Below are positions 16,544 through 24,973 of a DNA stretch of 64,000 nucleotides, one piece after another. The notes below the pieces were generated by a model. That model made no database searches. It was not told where the DNA came from and worked only from the letters and a program-made list of their open reading frames with translations. The translations under genes were made by a program, and so were the position numbers. The stretch comes from Frigidibacter sp. SD6-1. GTDB taxonomy: Bacteria > Pseudomonadota > Alphaproteobacteria > Rhodobacterales > Rhodobacteraceae. Every line of letters starts with the position of its first letter. The first letter of the stretch is position 1. The stretch lies in assembly GCF_030143255.1 (NCBI RefSeq), contig NZ_JARJNR010000001.1, positions 865,346 to 929,345 on the forward strand, in the 5' to 3' direction.

Positions 16544-18185
16544 CATGGCAGACAAACCGCTTCTCGATATCCGCGATCTGAAGATCGAGGCGACCGTCTA
16601 TCCGCCGGGCGAGAAACCAAAGACGATGACTTTGGTCCATGGCGTTTCGCTGACGGTCGAGAAGGGCAAGGTTCTTGGCCTTATCGGCGAGTCGGGCGCG
16701 GGCAAATCGACCATCGGCCTGTCGTCCATGGCCTACGGGCGCGGCGGGGTGAGGATAACGGGCGGCGAGATATTCGTGAACGGCCGCGACATCCTGAAGG
16801 GTGGCGCGCAGGGCTTGCGCGAGTTGCGCGGCAAGGAAGTGACCTATGTCTCGCAATCCGCCGCCGCCTCGTTCAACCCCGCCAAGCGTCTGATGGAACA
16901 GGTGATCGAGGCGTCTCTCGTCCATGGCCTCATGTCGAAATCCGAGGCCGAGGCACGGGCCGTCGGCCTCTTCCGCAAGCTCGGCCTGCCGAGCCCCGAG
17001 ACGTTCGGCGACCGCTATCCCCATCAGGTCTCGGGCGGCCAGCTACAGCGGGCGATGACGGCGATGGCGCTCTGTCCCAAACCTGACCTCGTGGTCTTCG
17101 ACGAGCCGACGACCGCGCTTGACGTGACGACCCAGATCGACGTCCTGATGGCGATCAAGGAGGCGATCCGCGATACCGGGGTTGCGGCACTTTACATCAC
17201 CCATGACCTTGCCGTGGTCGCGCAGGTGTCGGACGACATCATGGTGCTGCGCCATGGCAGGCTGGTGGAATGGGGGACGACCGACCAGATCATCAACAAG
17301 CCGCGCGAGGACTATACCCGCGCGCTTGTCTCGGTCGCCTCGCACGAACATGCCGAGAAGCCATCGGCCGGCAATCCGGTCCTGAAGGTCGAGGCGGTGA
17401 CGGCGCGCTACCGCTCGGTGCCGATCGACGTCTTGAAGAATGTCTCGGTCGAGATCGAGCCCGGTCACACGCTGGCCGTGGTGGGGGAAAGCGGGTCGGG
17501 CAAGTCGACGCTGGCGCGCGCCATTACCGGCCTTCTGCCGCCGATGCGCGGGCAGATGATCTTCAACGGACGCAAACTGTCGAACGATCTCGCCGGGCGG
17601 ACCAAGGAAGACCTGCGCGAACTGCAGATGATCTACCAGATGGCCGACGTGGCGATGAACCCGCGCCAGACCGTCGCAACGATCATCGGGCGGCCCCTGG
17701 AGTTCTATTTCGGCCTGAAAGGGTCGGAGCGTGACCGCAAGGTGCAGGAACTGCTCGACCAGATCGAGATGGGCAAGGGTTTCGCAGACCGCTATCCGGC
17801 CGAACTGTCGGGCGGCCAGAAGCAGCGGGTCTGCATCGCCCGCTCGCTCGCGGCCAGGCCCAAGCTCATCATCTGCGACGAGGTGACATCGGCGCTAGAC
17901 CCGTTGGTGGCCGAAGGCATCCTGAACCTGCTTCTCGATCTTCAGAAACAGGAGAAGGTCGCTTACCTCTTCATCACCCATGACCTCGCCACGGTACGCG
18001 CCATCGCCGACAGTATCGCGGTCATGTACAAGGGGCAGGTGGTGCGCTACGGCGCCAAGTCCGACGTGCTGGCGCCACCCTTCGACGATTACACCGACCT
18101 TCTTCTCTCCTCAGTACCGGAACTCAGGCTCGGCTGGCTCGAGGAGGTGATCGCACATCGCAAGATGGAAAGCGCCGGAAATTGA
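16536..18185 (+). CDS. Fused double ATPase of the peptide-type ABC importer (DppD-DppF)
   Basis: The 549-residue protein contains two complete ABC nucleotide-binding domains. The first has Walker A GESGAGKST (about residue 50), signature VSGGQ and Walker B VVFDEPTTALD. The second has GESGSGKST (about 320), signature LSGGQKQR and LIICDEVTSALD. One chain thus replaces the separate DppD and DppF subunits. The GTG at 16536 was chosen because AAGGAGG ends 5 bases upstream; the ATG at 16545 is too far away. It closes the importer operon and is followed by a twin palindrome. Confidence 0.9.
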   Translation: MRDMADKPLLDIRDLKIEATVYPPGEKPKTMTLVHGVSLTVEKGKVLGLIGESGAGKSTIGLSSMAYGRGGVRITGGEIFVNGRDILKGGAQGLRELRGKEVTYVSQSAAASFNPAKRLMEQVIEASLVHGLMSKSEAEARAVGLFRKLGLPSPETFGDRYPHQVSGGQLQRAMTAMALCPKPDLVVFDEPTTALDVTTQIDVLMAIKEAIRDTGVAALYITHDLAVVAQVSDDIMVLRHGRLVEWGTTDQIINKPREDYTRALVSVASHEHAEKPSAGNPVLKVEAVTARYRSVPIDVLKNVSVEIEPGHTLAVVGESGSGKSTLARAITGLLPPMRGQMIFNGRKLSNDLAGRTKEDLRELQMIYQMADVAMNPRQTVATIIGRPLEFYFGLKGSERDRKVQELLDQIEMGKGFADRYPAELSGGQKQRVCIARSLAARPKLIICDEVTSALDPLVAEGILNLLLDLQKQEKVAYLFITHDLATVRAIADSIAVMYKGQVVRYGAKSDVLAPPFDDYTDLLLSSVPELRLGWLEEVIAHRKMESAGN

Positions 18186-18199
18186 GCACAGCGCCGGTC

Positions 18200-18258
18200 A
18201 CCGAAAATTCTTCGCGAAGAATTTTCGGTCCGGAAGAATTTTCGCGAAAATTCTTCCG
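18200..18258. repeat. Two adjacent perfect palindromes (family B, copy 1)
   Basis: A 30-bp perfect palindrome (18200-18229, half ACCGAAAATTCTTCG) is followed after one base by a 28-bp perfect palindrome (18231-18258, half CGGAAGAATTTTCG). The arms are related, so cross-pairing between the two palindromes is also possible. The element lies between the convergent importer operon and the small gene at 18260-18490 and could terminate both. Related arrays occur at 32674, 59195 and 61828. Confidence 0.75.
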
Positions 18259-18259
18259 C

Positions 18260-18490
18260 TCAACAGACGATGCGCAGGTCGCCCGGCGTGCAGATGACGA
18301 CATACTGCCCGCCGCATTCCAGCAGGTGAAAACCGCGACGGCGCACTTCCAGTTCGAAGAGCTGGCGCCCGATCCGGCGATCGACGTCGCGCGCCGCGCG
18401 TCTGACCACGCCGCCCGTCCGGGCGGCCTGCGATGTGAAAATCTCACCGAGCCAGCGTTCGCGCTGATATGTGGACAACGGGGCGGTCAT
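18260..18490 (-). CDS. Conserved hypothetical protein, 76 residues
   Basis: The small basic protein has a C-terminal block FELEVRRRGFHLLECGG and a final QYVVICTPGDLRIVC. I believe I have seen such blocks in short hypothetical proteins of Rhodobacterales but cannot check. No signal peptide, membrane helix or known domain is visible. It starts at an ATG without a good ribosome site, is divergent from the phosphatase-fold gene at 18543, and its stop abuts the twin palindrome. Function unknown. Confidence 0.6.
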   Translation of the reverse strand: MTAPLSTYQRERWLGEIFTSQAARTGGVVRRAARDVDRRIGRQLFELEVRRRGFHLLECGGQYVVICTPGDLRIVC

Positions 18491-18542
18491 GCGAGCGACG
18501 CTCGCAGATCAAGGTTAACGAAGTCTGAAACGGACCCCGACA

Positions 18543-19376
18543 ATGCCTGACAAACTTCTGCTGATCGTCCTCGATGGCGTGCCATACGCCAACTGGCGCC
18601 GCCTCTTCGGCAATCTCGAAGGCTGGGTCGAGGCGGGAGAGGCGCAGGTCTGGCGCATGCGCTCGGTCCTGCCGTCGACTTCGGCTTCTTGCTATGCCTC
18701 GATCCATACCGGGCTGACACCGCAGGTCCACCGGATCTGGGACAATGCCGACATCAGGCGGCTCGAATTTCCCGATATATTCTCCGAGGCGACGAAGGCC
18801 GGACTGAAGACCGGCGCGGTCACCCACAGCTACTGGTCGGAATTCTTCAATCGCGCACCTTTCGATGTGGTGCGCGACATCGAATATGACGAGCCGGGCG
18901 GGCCGATCACCCATGGCCGTTTCCATACGATGAAGGGTTATGGCCACGACAATCAGATGACACCCGCCGATTACGACCTTTTCGGAACGCTGACGCGGCT
19001 TTGCGAGGTCAAGGGTATCGACTACGGCATCCTGCACACCTGCACGCTCGACAGCATGGGGCACCGGTTCTACCACGATTGCGAGGCGATGGACCACGCC
19101 TGCTTCGCCATGGACGCAACACTTGCCCCCTTCATCGACCGCTGGCGGCGCGGCGGATACGAGGTGATCGTGACCGCCGACCACGGTCAGGACGGGCGCG
19201 GCCATCATGGCGGCACCGGCGAGGCGCAGCGCGATTTCGCGCTTTACTATTTCGGTTCGGCGGAAGGTCCCGCACCCGACGTGCTGCTTGACCAGTTGCA
19301 GCTTGCGCCCACGGTGCTGGCGCGCCTCGGCGTGCCGCAGCCCGAAACCATGAAAGGCGAGAGTTTCCTGTTCTGA
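18543..19376 (+). CDS. Alkaline-phosphatase-superfamily hydrolase (nucleotide pyrophosphatase/phosphodiesterase type)
   Basis: The 277-residue protein has the metal-ligand set of the superfamily: LIVLDGVPY (first Asp), a Ser/Thr nucleophile in LPSTSASCYASIHTG, DSMGHR, and TADHGQDGRGHHGG (Asp-His). Such enzymes cleave phosphodiesters, phosphonates or phosphoglycerols. No signal peptide is seen, so it should be cytoplasmic. It is short for an NPP and may lack accessory segments. Lying next to an importer and other hydrolases, it may process an imported phosphorylated compound. Substrate unknown. Confidence 0.8.
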   Translation: MPDKLLLIVLDGVPYANWRRLFGNLEGWVEAGEAQVWRMRSVLPSTSASCYASIHTGLTPQVHRIWDNADIRRLEFPDIFSEATKAGLKTGAVTHSYWSEFFNRAPFDVVRDIEYDEPGGPITHGRFHTMKGYGHDNQMTPADYDLFGTLTRLCEVKGIDYGILHTCTLDSMGHRFYHDCEAMDHACFAMDATLAPFIDRWRRGGYEVIVTADHGQDGRGHHGGTGEAQRDFALYYFGSAEGPAPDVLLDQLQLAPTVLARLGVPQPETMKGESFLF

Positions 19377-19380
19377 GGTC

Positions 19381-20133
19381 TCAGGACCGGTAGTCCGAGC
19401 CCTCGTCGTCGAGGATCGCCCTCATCTCGCTCAGATGCGCCTCGGCGAAACCGGGGTAGCTCTCCCATTCGCGGGCGGTCTTTTCGGCGATTTCGTCGGG
19501 CAGCACCCGCAGCGGTCTGCCGGTCTGCAAGGCGCGGATATAGGTCTCGGCCGCGCGTTCGAAATAATAGAGCCGGTGGAAAGCCTCGGCGATGGTAGGG
19601 CCGATGACCAGCACGCCATGATTGCCCATGACCATGGTGGTGATCTTCGGGTCTGCAAGCATCGCCGCGCAGCGCGCGCCTTCCTCCTCGAACGCCATGC
19701 CGCCGAAATGATCGTCCACCACATGGCGCCCGAAGAACATCGCGGTGTTCTGATCGATCGCGGGCAGGCGCGAGTCCGCAAGGCTCGCCAGCACCGTCGC
19801 ATGAATGGAATGGACATGCATCACCACCCGCGCATGCGGGCAGGCGCGGTGGACCGAGCCATGCAGGCCCCAGGCAGTCGGGTCGGGCGCGTCGGAACGG
19901 TCCATGGTGGCGGGGTCGTTCGCGTCGATCTCCAGCAGGTCCGAGGCGCGGATGCGCGAGAAATGCCGCCCGTTCGGATTCATCAGGAAGCGCGAACCAT
20001 CCGCAGTCACCGCGCAGGAGAAATGGTTGGCGACGGCCTCATGCATGTTCAGACGCGCCGTCCAGCGGAAGCAGGCGGCAAGGTCGGTACGTTCGGCCAG
20101 ATGGCTGAGGTTCGGTCGTTCATGCTGGGTCAT
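19381..20133 (-). CDS. Class II aldolase/adducin family protein
   Basis: The 250-residue protein matches the class II aldolase/adducin N-terminal fold. Metal ligands are visible in VVMHVHSIHATVLAS and GNHGVLVIG, and the N-terminal NHFSC motif is typical. Family members cleave or epimerise sugar phosphates or decarboxylate related compounds using Zn. The ATG at 20133 was chosen because AAAGGAGC lies 6 bases upstream; the frame is open further up but overlaps the hydrolase. It follows the alpha/beta hydrolase by 11 bases, so the two form an operon. Substrate unknown. Confidence 0.83.
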   Translation of the reverse strand: MTQHERPNLSHLAERTDLAACFRWTARLNMHEAVANHFSCAVTADGSRFLMNPNGRHFSRIRASDLLEIDANDPATMDRSDAPDPTAWGLHGSVHRACPHARVVMHVHSIHATVLASLADSRLPAIDQNTAMFFGRHVVDDHFGGMAFEEEGARCAAMLADPKITTMVMGNHGVLVIGPTIAEAFHRLYYFERAAETYIRALQTGRPLRVLPDEIAEKTAREWESYPGFAEAHLSEMRAILDDEGSDYRS

Positions 20134-20144
20134 GCTTGCTCCTT

Positions 20145-21089
20145 TCACAAGGCGCCGCGCCAGGGGATCTCTCCGCGCCCGAGCGCGCGGATGCCCTCGA
20201 TGATAAGGGCAAAGCTGCGTTCCGCGCGACCGACGGTGCGGCGGGCGCGGAGATATCCGTGGACGAGGCCGGGTTCGATCACGCAATGGGCCTGCCCTCC
20301 CGCGCGCCGGACCTTCTCGGTATAGGCCGGTCCGTCGTCGGCGAGCGGATCACATTCGGCGACATGGATCAGCGTGGGCGGCAGGCCGGCGAAGTCGTGA
20401 TCGGCGAGCGGCTGCGCGGTCGGGTCGCTTTGGGGCTCTACGCCACTCTCGTAGCGGACAGTACCGTAGAATAGCACATCGTCACGGGTCAGCATCGGCG
20501 CCTCGGCATGGTCGATGTAGCTGCCCTTGTCCTTGTCGCCGCCAAGGCCCGGATAGATCAGCACCTGGCCGCGAAGGGGCAATCCGAGCTTCCGCGTGGC
20601 ATGGGCCACGGCGGCCGCGAGGTTGCCGCCCGCGCTGTCACCCGCCAGGACAAGAGGGCCGGGAAAAGCCGCCGCCACGGCGCGGAAAGCCGCCAGCGCA
20701 TCGTCGAAATGTGCCGGGTGGCGGTGTTCCGGCGCAAGGCGATAGTCGGCTGCGACCACGCGGTAGCCGCTGTGAACCGCAATCTCGGCGCAGACATCGT
20801 CGTGGCTTTCCAGCCCGCCGACCACGAAGCCGCCGCCGTGAAGATAGACAACCGTCGCGGCGGGTGCAGGCGCGCCGGGGCAGTAGACGCGACAGGGAAC
20901 GCCACCAAAGGGGCGATCCTCGACCGAAAGACCCGGCGGATAGCCGCGATGGAAGGCGCGGCACATTGCGTCATAGATCGCGCGCTGGCGGTCGATCGGG
21001 TAGGTTGCGGTTTCCGGCGGATACCAGCTTTCGCTTTCCCGTATGAAGGCCCAGGTCTCGGCGTCGATCAGTTTCTGATAGTCGGGCAA
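20145..21089 (-). CDS. Alpha/beta hydrolase (hormone-sensitive lipase-like esterase)
   Basis: The 314-residue esterase has the oxyanion motif HGGGF (residues 84-88), nucleophile Ser152 in GDSAGGN, an acid in ECDPLADDG and a C-terminal HGYL histidine, the HSL/family IV pattern. The start is a TTG at 21089 supported by AGGAG six bases upstream; no better ATG is near. It is the first gene of a two-gene minus-strand unit with the class II aldolase. It likely frees an alcohol or acid for the aldolase, but this is inference. Confidence 0.87.
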   Translation of the reverse strand: MPDYQKLIDAETWAFIRESESWYPPETATYPIDRQRAIYDAMCRAFHRGYPPGLSVEDRPFGGVPCRVYCPGAPAPAATVVYLHGGGFVVGGLESHDDVCAEIAVHSGYRVVAADYRLAPEHRHPAHFDDALAAFRAVAAAFPGPLVLAGDSAGGNLAAAVAHATRKLGLPLRGQVLIYPGLGGDKDKGSYIDHAEAPMLTRDDVLFYGTVRYESGVEPQSDPTAQPLADHDFAGLPPTLIHVAECDPLADDGPAYTEKVRRAGGQAHCVIEPGLVHGYLRARRTVGRAERSFALIIEGIRALGRGEIPWRGAL

Positions 21090-21173
21090 GGGCGGCTCCT
21101 CTCCTCGTTCAGAGTTCCACTGCCGGGCGCGAAGGGCGCGTGCGTTTGCGACAGGAGAGGGCGGTAAGCGGCC

Positions 21174-21788
21174 TCAGCCTGCCGATGGATGGAGCACGGG
21201 CTGGTACCCAGCGACGAGAATGCGGACAAGCGGCGCAGGCGTCAGCACCGTGACCGGGCCGCGCGGCGGGCGGGGCAGGGCGGGTGCATAGCCGCCGGGA
21301 CGCCAGGGCAGGAAACGGCCGCGATGCTTCAGAAGGGGGAGGTCGTCGCCCAGCGCGAAGGCACCGTCGGGCAGCGCGTCGGCATCCGCCCGGTGATGGC
21401 GCTGCTGCCCGGTCGCCGGATCGAGCCGGGCCGTGTGCAGGACAAGGTCCATGGCGTCGGCCCCCGGCGCTTCAGGCAGGCCCGCCGCGCGCCAGGCGGC
21501 CTGAAAGCGCCGGTAATCGTCGCGACGACATTCCGCGCAGGGACGATGTCCGGCGGCAAGCGCGACCGCCTCGTCAAGGAAGAACAGCTCGGTATAGCGG
21601 CCGGGTTGCAGGAGCGCGCGCCTGCGGCCCTTGAAGCGGGTCAGGCAGGTGATCCAGCGCTTGCCCGCGTAAGCGCGGATGATCTGACCGTCCGCACGAT
21701 GCAGGCAGCCGCGATTGCCCATGAAGAGGCCACGCGCCGGATCGGCGATGACCGAGGAGAAAGGGGTCGTGCGGTTCTGGTGCGACAT
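21174..21788 (-). CDS. Conserved hypothetical protein with CAECRR motif
   Basis: The 204-residue protein carries AAGHRPCAECRRDDYRRF (about residues 80-97), a Cys-x-x-Cys motif that could bind metal. A hydrophobic, Pro-rich C-terminus holds PPRGPVTVLTPAPLV. The motif recalls the Cys motif of small Ada-like metal-binding proteins, but no function can be assigned. The start was set at 21788 (MSHQNRTTPF) because the residues before it are low-complexity Arg/Pro. The gap to the outer-membrane gene (21789-22052) contains no gene that I can support. Confidence 0.65.
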   Translation of the reverse strand: MSHQNRTTPFSSVIADPARGLFMGNRGCLHRADGQIIRAYAGKRWITCLTRFKGRRRALLQPGRYTELFFLDEAVALAAGHRPCAECRRDDYRRFQAAWRAAGLPEAPGADAMDLVLHTARLDPATGQQRHHRADADALPDGAFALGDDLPLLKHRGRFLPWRPGGYAPALPRPPRGPVTVLTPAPLVRILVAGYQPVLHPSAG

Positions 21789-22052
21789 CTGCGACCTCGG
21801 GCGGCGGCGGCGGTCCGGCTGAACCTTGCCTGCGGGCGTCAGCATGGGCAGGCTTTCGCCGATGCGGCAAGCCGAAAGATGCCGACCGCAGGACAGTTGC
21901 CGCCGTCCTCATCACGCTTGCGTGCCCGCCTCTTGGCAGAGGGAAAGCATGGCGCCATGTGGGAGAGGACCGCAGGCCCGGCACTTCCCGACGGAGCATC
22001 GCTCCCTTCCCCTCCGACCCGGCCGGGTCTGCGGCAACCAAAGGAGAAGAGA

Positions 22053-22655
22053 ATGAAAGAGGCATTTTTCAGGACCGGGCTGGCACTCGCCCTTGGCGCC
22101 GGGCTCGGCCTTCCGGCCAGCGCAGGCGGCCTCGCCGCGCCTGAGCCCGAGGCGCCCGTCGTCGCGCCTGCGCCGGTGATTGCGCCGAGCGCGGACTGGA
22201 CCGGCGGCTGGGTCGGCGCGAAGCTCGGCTATGGTGACGCGTCGCATGGCGCCAATGACGGCACCGGCGCCACCTATGGCATCGCGGGCGGCTATGACTG
22301 GGATTTCGGCCAGTGGATCGCCGGTGTCGGCCTCGATTGGGACAAGACGAATATCGACCTCGGCAACGCGGGCGACACTCTCGATTCCATAGCGCGCCTG
22401 AAGTTCCGCGCCGGTGCCGATCTTGGCCGGACCTTCCTTTACGGGACCGCGGGTGCCGCGCGCGCCAAGGCCGATATCGGCGGGGCGAGCGTCAGTGACA
22501 ATGGCTGGTTCGGCGGTGTGGGTCTTGACTATGCTCTCACCAATCAATGGACGCTGGGGGGCGAGGTCCTGACCAACCGGTTCAATGATTTCGGCAACAC
22601 CGGCACCGATCTTGATGCCACGACCGCGAGCGTCAATCTAGGCTTCCGCTTCTGA
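22053..22655 (+). CDS. Outer-membrane beta-barrel protein (small porin/OmpW-like)
   Basis: The 200-residue protein starts with a signal peptide (about residues 1-25, cleavage near ASAGG). A Pro/Ala linker follows, then a barrel beginning WTGGWVGAKLGYG. Alternating strands and a terminal NLGFRF with aromatic C-terminus are typical of barrels folded by the BAM complex. Ribosome site AAGGAGAAG is 5-6 bases ahead of the ATG. Such eight-stranded proteins are common in Rhizobiales and Rhodobacterales; the role may be structural. Confidence 0.8.
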   Translation: MKEAFFRTGLALALGAGLGLPASAGGLAAPEPEAPVVAPAPVIAPSADWTGGWVGAKLGYGDASHGANDGTGATYGIAGGYDWDFGQWIAGVGLDWDKTNIDLGNAGDTLDSIARLKFRAGADLGRTFLYGTAGAARAKADIGGASVSDNGWFGGVGLDYALTNQWTLGGEVLTNRFNDFGNTGTDLDATTASVNLGFRF

Positions 22656-22663
22656 CCCGACCG

Positions 22664-22695
22664 CCGGATGCGGGCATGCACCGGCCTGCATCCGG
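22664..22695. terminator. Hairpin between convergent genes
   Basis: CCGGATGC (22664-22671) pairs perfectly with GCATCCGG (22688-22695), nine bases after the barrel gene stop and 16 before the end of the TPM gene. It probably serves both directions. Confidence 0.55.
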
Positions 22696-22710
22696 CCAGC
22701 GACCGGGCCA

Positions 22711-23559
22711 TCACCACCGCCCGGTCGCCCCTCCGCCGGAGGAACGTCCACCACCGAACTTGCCGTCGTTGCGGTCACCGCCTGCATGGTGCGAAGCTCG
22801 CGCGCGGCCTTCGTCGCGCCAGTCGCAGTTGTCGCAGCGGGCGAGGTGGCGACCGGCCATCTCGTCACCAGGTGCGGCATGTTCGCGATGCAGACCCCGG
22901 CGCCCGCAAGCCGGGCAGCGACGCCAGGGAAGCATCCAGCCTTCGATCCGACGGCGGAATATCGCGAGAACCATCACGCCCGCGCTTGCAATCCCGATCA
23001 GTACCGAGATCAGGTCGTGACGGCTCCTGCCCTTCTGCGAGGGCAGCGCCTCGGGCGGCAGTTCGGCCAGATGGCGGCGAACGACACGCCTGATCAACTC
23101 TTCGACGCCCGCCGAGATGGCGGCTGCGGCGCGCCCGGCGCGCATCTCCGGCACGATCCAGCGGCTGACGATATCCTGCGCGGTCACATCGAAGCCCTGA
23201 TCATAGCCCGTGCCAAGCTGCACCCGCACGGTGCGATCCTCGCTGAGAATGAGAAGCATGATCCCGTCGTTCAGATCGGGCCGCCCGACGCCCCAGCGAT
23301 TGAACAGGTCCTGCGCGAAACGCTCGACCGCGACGCCCGGGTCATAGTCCGCCTGCGATGGCAGGGTGACGACCGTCACCTCGACCCCGGTTTCCGCCTT
23401 CAACGCGCGAAGCTTGTCGCGCAGTGCGGCGGCGTCGGTTTCCGGGAGGAGGCGCGCCAGATCGGTCAGGTATATATCCGACGGTTCGGGATAGGTCGCG
23501 GCGACGGCTGGGCCTGTCAGGCAAAGGGCCGCAAGCAGGGCAAGAACGACACGCACCAT
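22711..23559 (-). CDS. TPM domain protein, membrane-anchored
   Basis: The 282-residue protein has a signal peptide (MVRVVLALLAALCLTGPAVA), then a TPM (Psb32/YgcG) domain of about 120 residues with YLTDLARLLPE and WGVGRPDLNDGIMLLI. A C-terminal helix LISVLIGIASAGVMVLAIF follows, then a zinc-ribbon-like tail with CPACGRRG and CDNCDW, and a Gly/Ser-rich end. The TPM domain is periplasmic, the tail cytoplasmic. The second of two adjacent ATGs was used because GGAGG is then six bases upstream. TPM proteins are linked to photosystem or envelope upkeep in other bacteria; role here is unknown. Confidence 0.82.
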   Translation of the reverse strand: MVRVVLALLAALCLTGPAVAATYPEPSDIYLTDLARLLPETDAAALRDKLRALKAETGVEVTVVTLPSQADYDPGVAVERFAQDLFNRWGVGRPDLNDGIMLLILSEDRTVRVQLGTGYDQGFDVTAQDIVSRWIVPEMRAGRAAAAISAGVEELIRRVVRRHLAELPPEALPSQKGRSRHDLISVLIGIASAGVMVLAIFRRRIEGWMLPWRRCPACGRRGLHREHAAPGDEMAGRHLARCDNCDWRDEGRARASHHAGGDRNDGKFGGGRSSGGGATGRW

Positions 23560-23767
23560 CATCGACCTCCGATCCCCGTTCAGCAGTGTGTAACCGGCAG
23601 CAGCACCCCGCGGCAATGCTGAAGGCCATGTCGCACGACCGTCGCGCTTTCGCGCCAATTCCGACATTTTCTCCTGAGAGATACCGCTAGGTCATTGTTC
23701 ATGATATTGACGCATCATCGGGCGGAATTTCCGCCCCAACCAACGAAGAACAGTAACGAGGTTTGAC

Positions 23768-24403
23768 ATGTCACTTTCACGCAGGGCATTTCTCGGAACG
23801 GCGCTCTGCGCCCTCGGTGTGACCGCCGGCTGCGTCGGCGGCGGGGGGGAAGCCTTCCGGACCTACTACGACCAGCCGGTCCCGGCCGATGTGGCGCGCA
23901 GCTGGCGCCTGGCGAACGTCGTGGTGACGGCGCCACGTTCCCTCTCGGTCTCCGAGCAGCGCAGCTACGAGCCGAAAGCGGACATCGTCTGGCGCGAGGA
24001 CCCCGAAGGTGATCGCCATGCGCAGGTCGAGAAGCTCATGCGCGACGCGATCGCGCGCGGCGCGAGCGGGCTGCGCGGATCGACGCCAGTGCGGTTCGAG
24101 GTCACCATGACCCGCTTCCATGCGCTGACGTTCGAGGCGGAAGCGCTGCCCTACAAGAATATCGGCGTCCACAACGTCAACTTCATCATGAAGGTCGTGA
24201 ACGCGCGCACCGGCGAAGTTCTGGTCGGACCCTCTGAAATGGAGGCGTCGCTGCCCGCGTTGACCGGCCGCGAGATGATCGAGGCGCGTGTCCGGGGCGA
24301 GACGCAGAAATCACAGATCCAGGCGCATGTGGCGCGCACGATCCAGGCCTGGCTGAGCCTCGCGCCCGACAATCGCGGCAGCTTCAGCCGCGCGGGCGCC
24401 TGA
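23768..24403 (+). CDS. DUF6778-like putative lipoprotein with Tat-type signal
   Basis: The 211-residue protein begins SRRAFLGTALCALGVTAGC, combining a twin-arginine motif with a lipobox (cleavage before Cys21). It is thus predicted to be a lipid-anchored periplasmic protein. The rest is a compact alpha/beta region (ANVVVTAP, YKNIGVHNVNFIMKVVNA) ending in a short disordered tail. It resembles a family frequent in Rhodobacterales with no known function. A small hairpin (23720-23736, stem GGGCGGA) lies in its leader. Confidence 0.72.
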   Translation: MSLSRRAFLGTALCALGVTAGCVGGGGEAFRTYYDQPVPADVARSWRLANVVVTAPRSLSVSEQRSYEPKADIVWREDPEGDRHAQVEKLMRDAIARGASGLRGSTPVRFEVTMTRFHALTFEAEALPYKNIGVHNVNFIMKVVNARTGEVLVGPSEMEASLPALTGREMIEARVRGETQKSQIQAHVARTIQAWLSLAPDNRGSFSRAGA

Positions 24404-24417
24404 AGCGGCGTGTCACG

Positions 24418-24762
24418 CTAGTCGAACGGGGCAAGCACGGCCTGAACCTTCCGCGCAAGCCCCGCCCGCACGATCCGGTAGGACTGCGCCAGCCTGTGGC
24501 GCAGTTCCTCATCAGGGATCGTTTCCGGCAGATAGATCCACGAGCGATGGAAATAGGGCGCGCGGATGCCGATCCCGGCGGCGATCAGCATCTCGGCGGC
24601 CTCGATGGAATCGGTCTTGACCGAGACGCCTGTCTGGATGGCGCCCACGCAGGCGAACATCTTGCCCCCCACCTTCCAGGCATCATGCCCGCCACCCCAG
24701 GGGTCCGAGACCTCGGCACCGGGGAAGGTCGCGCAGATGCGGTTCACACGTTCACGGCTCAT
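24418..24762 (-). CDS. MmcQ/YjbR family protein
   Basis: The 114-residue protein contains the MmcQ/YjbR pattern: GAEVSDPWGGGHDAWKVGGKMFA near residues 13-35, and a C-terminal RSWIYLPETIPDEELRHRLAQSY. The fold resembles a double-wing DNA-binding protein, but family members have no agreed function. The ATG at 24762 fits the family start; the frame is open further up into the cysS leader. It is divergent from cysS. Confidence 0.8.
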   Translation of the reverse strand: MSRERVNRICATFPGAEVSDPWGGGHDAWKVGGKMFACVGAIQTGVSVKTDSIEAAEMLIAAGIGIRAPYFHRSWIYLPETIPDEELRHRLAQSYRIVRAGLARKVQAVLAPFD

Positions 24763-24973
24763 GGTATGAACTCTACGCCCGCAGGATGCGCGAGAAAAGC
24801 CTTGCGTTCCTGCGCGGTTGGGGGCATGCATTCCGTCATGACGACGAACGGCATCATCTGCATTTGCTGCATTACCCTCTGACTTCGTCAGGCGGGCCGT
24901 TCCTCTGTTTCCCAATCCAAGTGAACAAGGTATGTCCCGCCCCAGGGCAGATGCGCGTGCGTAAGGGACGGAC

